DNA from: Omphiscola glabra
Taxonomy: Eukaryota > Mollusca > Gastropoda > Lymnaeidae
DNA: 64,000 nt
Direction: 5' to 3'
NCBI GenBank assembly: GCA_964017045.1
Contig: OZ024809.1
Span: forward strand, 5,603,012-5,667,011
Shown one piece after another: positions 57,255 to 64,000 of this stretch. The notes below the pieces were generated by a model, which worked only from the letters and a program-made list of their open reading frames with translations, had not been told where the DNA came from and searched no databases. The position numbers were made by a program, and so were the translations under genes. Numbering within the stretch: the stretch's first letter is position 1; each line of letters starts with the position of its first letter.

Positions 57255-58075
57255 GTGCTTACGTTGCATGGCCTTGACGCCACACCCTAGCATCGCCACT
57301 GGTGGTACGCTAAAAATGAATGCTGATTCCCGCATTTAGCGATCTTGACATCCTGATTTGAGTGTTTAAAATTTTTTTTTTTTAATGTTTCAGATTATAG
57401 GCCTATGTAGTTTTTAATAAGTATTGAAGTAATAATTAATACAATTTTGCGACGCATCTTTCACTCGATTAATTAATAACCGTTATTATCGTTGCTTTCG
57501 ACCGAAAAATAACGCTCCTCGCGCGGAAAGCTCTCCCCTACTTTCCTTCGCTACATAATTTACGATTGTTGCGTCCGTGATGTTTGTGCCCAGAGCGAAC
57601 GCCCCTTCGAGTTATGGCCCTGCCACTACGCGTCCCGACCGAAAAACTCCCTGGGCTGTGGAGGATGGTAACGCAACACCATCCCTCCGGAGTGGAAGAA
57701 AAGCCGTCCTGACCTCGGGAGAGTGGACTGCGGACGCTTTAAACACAGCGTCCTCGGTCGACCGGGCTCCCCCTAGGCAACGGGGGAGTTCCCGTGTCCT
57801 TCCGCACGGACTGGCGTCGGGGAAACCTTCAGTGCGCTGGTCTGTATGGGGGGGGGGGGGGGCGCCGGGGGGGCATTAAGAGCTCGCGCTCGACGGCCCA
57901 CCGACGCCATCTCCTATTCAACATTTTCAATTATGGCCCTGACGCCAAGCTTGGTAACGCAACTAGTATTAAAGATGAGTGCTAACTCCCGTATTTGGCG
58001 ATCCTGATTTGAGCTTTACAAAATGCTTTTTGTACGTTTCAGATTATAAATAGTTTTCAAAAAGCATTGTTAATG
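57255..58075. repeat. GC-rich island between two diverged direct repeats
   Basis: A segment at about 57262-57420 (GACGCCACAC ... CTGATTCCCGCATTTAGCGA ... TTTCAGATTATAG) recurs at about 57940-58050 (GACGCCAAGC ... CTAACTCCCGTATTTGGCGA ... TTTCAGATTATAAA). Between them, 57575-57900 is strongly GC-rich, with an open frame of 100 codons (57577-57879) that I do not recognise and a poly-G tract. Possibly a mobile element with repeated ends. Confidence 0.45.
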
Positions 58076-60025
58076 ACATTTATTATATTCAATCTATTTT
58101 TCTGGATTGGCGACATAATCAATAAAATAAGTGAGTTGTGAGCAATATGGAATATCTCTGCTACAATGATAAGTCATCTAATGAGTCTAATGTTAACCTC
58201 GGAGCTAAACAATACATATCATATAACTATAATAAATTGAATAGCAATTATTTACATATTGATATGTGCTAAATTCTAAAGGGAAGTTAACAGTAAATAA
58301 TGTACAATGCTCCTTATCTTAGGACTGGGGTCGACAACCTTTTAGGAGTGAAGAGAAGTTATACAAATTATAGGCTATCTGCTAAGAAAATAGTTTGAGA
58401 GTGGCATGCATGTCTGAATTGTTTGATGGCAATTGCATTATAGATTAGTACACACATAAAATGTCTATTTATGAATGGAGCGCGTTAATTAATTTAAAAA
58501 ACAAAAAACACACGTGGCTACGAAAAATAACAACAAATGACCCCCCCCCCCCAAAAAAAAAAGCACTCTCATACATCTTTTTAACCCTTAACCGAATTAG
58601 CCCACAGAGAAAATTAAGTCATCTTGCTGCAAAAAAGAATTATACATAATAAAAGGCCGGATAAAGAAATGTTATTTTATCTACCAGAAGGAAAAGAAAT
58701 ATAGCCATTCAACATTTATAAGATTAAGTGAACATAGACATAGAAAAAGATTGCTGGTGTGCTGTCTTCCACATTTTTTTTCATTTTAATTAAGTAAAAC
58801 GCTGTTGTAGTAACATGGTGGGCCAATCTTTTTGACACGCGTACACACACACACACACGCGCGCACACACACAAACGTGCACACACACATACAACATTTC
58901 GAAAATGTTGCCCCTCAATGATGGAAAAAAAGTGCCACCCTGAGCGGACCGAACCGAACCCCCTTCAACTCCGCACCCCTTTCATAAGTTCCTGTGAGGT
59001 AATAACTGAACCAATTACAAAATGAGTTTATAGCTTAAAAAGTATTTAGAATAACAGATTTTATGTAGTGATTATATATTATGATTTATATATAAATAAA
59101 AACCTTTTTAAAAAAAAAAAAAAATGTTTGTAACGGAAACCGAGACTTTCGCCTCGCCCCCATCTTTGAGCTTAAAAGTATTTGCAAGTTCGATACCATT
59201 TTCAATTATACCAACGATTCTGTTATGGTGGACATTGTCCTGATTACTAAAGTTTACTACGTTTTTTCGACAGCGCAAATATAAAATACATAACGCTAAA
59301 GAATTTTATTTTAAGATTACTGATTTTTAGCAACACAACAAAACTATCAAGGTAGGATAACCTCGGTAATCACTTTTGTATGACTGTACTGTACTGTATG
59401 GTTAGTATTTGGTAACAAACAGTAACAGAGTGAGAGTGTTGTTAGTAGACTAATACGGTAAAACATAAGGATTACCACTAATACTAAGTAGAAGTAGAAG
59501 GCTTAGACTTAGAAACTTAGAAGGTAATTTTAGCCTAAAATTTAGGACTAATTCCTAAATTAAACACTAGTAGTGACTAACAGTAACACTAACACAAGGG
59601 TGGAGTCAGAAAGCGTATATTTACTGGGCTTACTACGCCTGCCTAAGTTGCTCAACTTCAACAATGACAGCACAGTGTTGGCCTCTACTTTTACTATTAA
59701 AGTCTATTATTATAAATTATTACTGCCAAATACTAATAGTACTAACTAAAAATACAAACAGTATCTACAAACTCAACGTTTGTGTACAGTATATTAGTAC
59801 TAGTAGACCTGTTGACATACTTTAACTTTTAATATTTAAGACAGACTTCACTTACTAAACTTACCTCATTTACGACTGAAACTAAAATTAGGTAATCGTC
59901 CAGTTTAGGTGCCCAAATACAAATGTGTGGTGGTGTGATATGAATATGACTATACTATGATGATGGGACAATGTACACTTTACGTCTCGCATAGGGATGA
60001 ATTAGTTCCCTTTTTATTATAGACT
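58076..60025. other. Intergenic stretch, no gene seen
   Basis: AT-rich. Contains a CA/CG-alternating microsatellite (about 58843-58890) and A tracts. No coding sequence supported. Confidence 0.45.
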
Positions 60026-60034
60026 TTTGAGTTA

Positions 60035-60860
60035 GGCAGTGTCTACACGTCCGGCGCGCCGGACGTTTAGTGCGGGAGATAAAAAGTCCGGCGACCAAGT
60101 CACATGACCGCCGGACGCCTAGTTGGAGAAATTTTTCCGGCGAGCTAGTGACCGCTAGTGGAAGATATGTCATGTGACTGCCGGACGACTAGTAGGTGTT
60201 ATTATTCCGTCAGGTCATGTGACAAGAGGTCGCCGGCAAAATAGTTGCATTGCATATGATATTCCAATATTGTGTACAGTAATTACATATTATATTAGTC
60301 AGCCGATCCCTAGATAATAAATAAATACTGAACATGTTAATATATTCATATGCTATGACTACTATGAGATACATAAACTAAGCATTTGACTGTGAATATT
60401 AAACTAGTCGGCCTATACTTAACTAACTAGTAAGTAGTAGATTAGTAGACGTACTAGTACTAGTATTACTATTTGATTCCGACTCAACAAAAAAAAAAGT
60501 CCTTTAAATTGGTTAAACATCTCATAAAGCTCTGACTACTGTTACAAAGAAACATAATAAATTAAATATAAAATATACTTTTAATTAAAATAATAGGAAA
60601 AAAAGGGTAAAATTCGATCCCGATCCAGTAACCTATCACATATCATTAGGTCGCTAAGCGTCTACTCTACCACAAGACCACACTGGTTCATATTGAACAG
60701 CCTTATCTTAAAACTAGGTCAGTACTGAAAAATAGGGTTTGTTACGGGGGTCATGTGACTTGCTCGCCGGACGTATAGCTCCCGCACTAAAAAATCCGGC
60801 GCGCCGGACGTTTAGTGAAGGGGATAAAAAGTCCGGCGCGCCGGACGTGTAGACACTTCC
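60035..60860. mobile_element. DNA transposon with palindromic CCGGCGCGCCGG ends and 9-bp target duplication
   Basis: Ends GGCAGTGTCTACACGTCCGG and, inverted, GGAAGTGTCTACACGTCCGG. TTTGAGTTA is duplicated exactly on both sides (60026-60034, 60861-60869). Subterminal regions repeat CCGGCG/CGCCGG palindromes and GTCACATGAC / GTCATGTGAC palindromes. No transposase ORF, so non-autonomous. The 9-bp duplication suggests a MULE-type or similar mechanism; class not settled. Confidence 0.8.
60600..60690 (-). other. tRNA-like segment inside the palindromic transposon
   Basis: The minus strand reads GTGGTCTTGTGGTAGAGTAG, then about 35 bp later GGGATCGAATT and a T run. Spacing and an A-box-like start fit a degenerate tRNA or SINE head with a pol III stop. 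Arm pairing is poor. Confidence 0.25.
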
Positions 60861-61536
60861 TTTGAGTTAACTTTCCTTTTTCAAAATATAATACACAGAT
60901 GGAATGTTTTAATTTAATTGGGTAGTTAATTATAATATTTAAAACGAAGCTAAATTTTGTTGCACGCTCACACATGTTATAGTTGAGAGAAGGGAGTGAC
61001 CGCAGTTCGTTGACAATTCTTGCCACATATCTAGAGGAATACGATAAAATTTCTAAGTTTGCCACAAAATTAATGTACCTGGTGACACTGCTGAAATTAC
61101 GCCATCTTATAGATAATGTGCTTAATTGTCATTAATTATATTGTAGTGAATTGGAGCACCTAAACTGAACAAATTACACATGTTAGGTACTACTTTTTAC
61201 ACTGCTGCTTTCTTTGTTGGCAGCACTTACGTCAAATATGCAGTATCTAGCTGCAGCAGAAGAAATGGGACAGGAAACAGTGTGTTGCAGTCAAATAAAA
61301 AAAAAATGAAGAAAGTGGTTTTAATAAAAAAAAAACAACAAAGACACTGTTGTGACTGATAGTACGTTGTCTAGAGGTTAGGTCCCCTTCGCTATAGCCA
61401 CAGACAAATTCCAGAGTCAAAAACTCCTGTCCTTCCAGCTCCTGCAGAGCTGATGTGTTGTAATAATCTTCTAGCCCCTAAAGAGCTGATTTGTTAAACC
61501 AAATAACACAAAGCAGTGAAACGGTTGATATAAATA

Positions 61537-62410
61537 CAGTGGAACATCTCATAGCGAGCATAATTCGTTCCAGAATCTTACTTGTTAAGCGAAACACTCG
61601 TTAAACTAAACAATTTTTCCAATACAAATCAATGTAAAATACGATAATGCATTCCATGCTGAAAAAATACTCATTTTTCAAAAAAATTTATTAACATTTA
61701 TTCAAATAAAATTACTTATGAATTGTTAAGGAGTGTAACAACTTGGAATACAATTTAGATTTGAAACAAAAAACGTAAATAAAAATATGAATTTATGACA
61801 AATAATTAATCCCTTTTAACTAGAAAACTGTCTATAGACATTTGTTTTTGCCGACGCTTCAAAATTTGAGGAAAATGTGTCACAGCATTATCATTGAATA
61901 AATTTGTAGCATGAATAGCCACCTCCTTATTATGGAGATGCTTCTCAATGTACGATGCAACAGTTTCCCATGCTTTCAGCATTTTTCTTATTGCGCTAGA
62001 ATATTGTTGCTCTGCTACTTCCTCCTCCATTAATGAGCTCTCCTCCATAATTTCTTGCTGTGAAACACAATGCAACTCCATAAGCTCTTCGGTGGTCAAC
62101 TCTTGACTGTGCTCTTTCATAAGCTCTTCAATATCGTTGTTGTCAACCTCGAGTCCCATGATATTGGCCAATGACACAATCTCGTTAACTGTAGACTCCA
62201 CAGGTACTGTTTCAAAATCACATTCAACAACACTCTCTGGCCAAAGTTTTTTCCAAGCAGAAGTGAATGTCGTGGAAAAAGGGGCTTCCCCTTTCTGCGT
62301 AACACGTTATGCGAAATGTCGCTCGCTAAAGGAGCAACTTCTTCACACTTTTTTTGCTCGTTATGCGAATTAGTCGTTATGAGAGGTGCTCGTTATGAGA
62401 GGTTCCACTG
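61537..62410 (-). mobile_element. Internally deleted Tigger/pogo transposon
   Basis: Ends CAGTGGAACATCTCATAGCG and, inverted, CAGTGGAACCTCTCATAACG, with TA on both sides (61535-61536, 62411-62412). The minus frame keeps about 155 codons of the transposase C-terminus: TTFTSAWKKLWPESV, EIVSLANIMGLEVD, EELMKEHSQELTTEEL, ending FLVKRD* at 61806. The DNA-binding and DDE regions are deleted. A 131-aa frame starts at the ATG at 62201, but the homology begins upstream of it. Confidence 0.88.
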
Positions 62411-62412
62411 TA

Positions 62413-64000
62413 TATTTAATCCTTTGTATGCATGTGGGTTGAGTTGCATAAGTAACAACAAAATTATTATATCCACTTAAAATATCACTTCTCCTGCTAC
62501 ATCCACAGAAAAATTCACTCTCTCTACAAAACTAAAATCACACACACTATCTACAGCCCTCTTCACTGTCTGCTCAACACTACTTTCATTTTCACTCACT
62601 CCTATCCTCACGTTGTTTTTCCCAACACACCAGAGAAAAACTTGTGGGGTATACAGAGGAAAAAAAAATCACATTCGCTCCCTTAAAACATCAATACAGA
62701 CACAGAAAAAACTCACTCGATCTGACCGTGACAACTGTGGTAAATTAGGCAAATTTTTTCCATCCCTCTAGATATATGACATGAAGTGTATAGTGTATTT
62801 TATTAATCGAAATAATGGGAACTTCACTACCAAAATTAACAAAGTGCAGTGGTCAAGTCTCGAGTGAATATCCTACTAACTCAATGATATTATGTAAAAA
62901 CCTTAACCAATGAACATAATAAACAAAACATAGTGCTGAGTGCAAATTTGAGTGCAGCGTCTTTATTTTAGGCTTTGCTCAGTTATTTAATATGCGAGAA
63001 ACCGAAGAAGAAGAGGGAAGAACACAGGTGATCCCCCCAATTGCTTGGTTAAGTCTTAGTCTTAGTATTTAAAATACCGGTTCTGTGCAAGGCAATCACA
63101 TACATTTATTAAATATTTCAATATATTAAGTTGTATTCTTGTGACAATGGGGTGTTGTCATAAGGGCATTGTTATAGCCTGTGTGTTGATTGAGGCATCC
63201 ACCACTTGTCTCCCCCTTATACTTCACTGAGGATTGTACCAACTCTCGGCCCTCCCTTGATGGGAAAAGGTTGTTTACATTGTATTTGTTCTAAAGAATG
63301 CTATTGGGTGATGTCATTTCTAGAATTTCATGGCTGGAAGGTTCCAACTCCCTCCCTATAAATACGTTGGCACCTTTTCCAGCTGGAAGAGAGATTTGCT
63401 AAATTGCCTAGACATTTATGAGGCGTAATATACTTTAAGTGTGTGTGTGTATATTAATATTTGTATCTTTTGAGGATTATACCTTTTCAGTGGCTGCGCT
63501 GTAATTAAAATAGTTTTTATTTCTGTATATTTGATTTTGAATTTTTACATAATTATATTAGTGTAATTTAATTGAATATTGTCAATATCACTGGCATTGG
63601 TATAATTTTACGTTGCATACTGGTTTTCAGCCTTTTGTTATATATTGTTCAATAAGCGAGCCTAATCTTAAAACAGAGCAAATTTGCTAAACCATATATT
63701 GGTATTTACACCGGAAAAATTAAGTGTTGATTATATTGTGCATGCACCACATAACAAAAATTAAGCCCCCTGAAGCCGTAATTATTCATTGGGCAAGTTA
63801 CTTCAATTTCATTATGTTTTCTTTGACACAAACAGTATCTTGAACCTTGTTTGTAATAGCATATTACTAATAAACTAGGAATAGTTTCTATAGGCCCTAC
63901 TAGACATGTAATGGTGTTCAAATTGTTTGAACCATAAATTACTCTATTGCAAATTGGAGTAGTTGGAGCCCCAAAATTTCCTTTGACTTTGTTAATTCAG
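62413..64000. other. Intergenic stretch, no gene seen
   Basis: AT-rich. Near 62760 there is a short block (CCCTCTAGATATATGACA) whose reverse complement resembles blocks at about 54270 and 61020 (CCACATATCTAGAGG). No coding sequence supported up to the window end. Confidence 0.45.

Noticed and set aside
58843..58890. Alternating CA/CG tract as a possible Z-DNA regulatory element
   Set aside because: Short simple repeat far from any recognised gene; no further evidence.

Overview
This is a eukaryotic genomic window. It has split genes with GT-AG introns, AT-rich introns, LINE, hAT, Tigger and other transposon remnants, and dense minisatellites. The genes and repeat classes fit a mollusc, most likely a heterobranch or pulmonate gastropod. 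That placement is an inference and could be wrong at class level. I see no bacterial features.

The only host genes I recognise encode Na+/K+-ATPase beta subunits: single-pass type II membrane glycoproteins that chaperone and regulate the catalytic alpha subunit. There are four ectodomain-coding exon sets. Gene A is on the minus strand (exon 1 at 7289 down to exon 5 at 1421; its last exon lies beyond the left edge). Gene B is on the plus strand (8956 to 19599, six exons, 318 aa, complete). A and B are close paralogues in head-to-head orientation, with 1.67 kb between their ATGs. Further right, on the minus strand, a single first exon (55469-55370) is followed by two complete tandem cassettes of exons 2 to 6: cassette C (49702-48084) and cassette D (45489-43168). 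Both are phase-compatible with the same first exon and each ends in its own stop codon. Exon 1 joined to C would give 296 aa, and exon 1 joined to D would give 295 aa. I found no separate conventional exon 1 for D, so this looks like one locus choosing between two beta subunits by splicing, or a partial tandem duplication. Exon count and several intron phases are shared by all four sets, so they descend from one six-exon ancestor.

Layout: 1-7.3 kb gene A; 7.3-9 kb divergent intergenic region with a LINE 3' end; 9-19.6 kb gene B, whose introns hold a DNA transposon, an RTE-like LINE and a 97-bp satellite; 19.6-21.2 kb probable 3' UTR of B; 21.2-40 kb a repeat-rich interval with many unrelated minisatellites, G/C homopolymers, hAT and other MITEs; 40-43 kb downstream sequence of cassette D; 43.2-55.6 kb the C/D locus with a TATA-like and E-box promoter; 55.6-64 kb intergenic sequence with a GC-rich island, an element with CCGGCGCGCCGG palindromes and a 9-bp target duplication, and an internally deleted Tigger transposon.

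All exon borders were read by eye from splice consensus, reading phase and agreement between paralogues. Family calls come from recognised motifs, not from searches.
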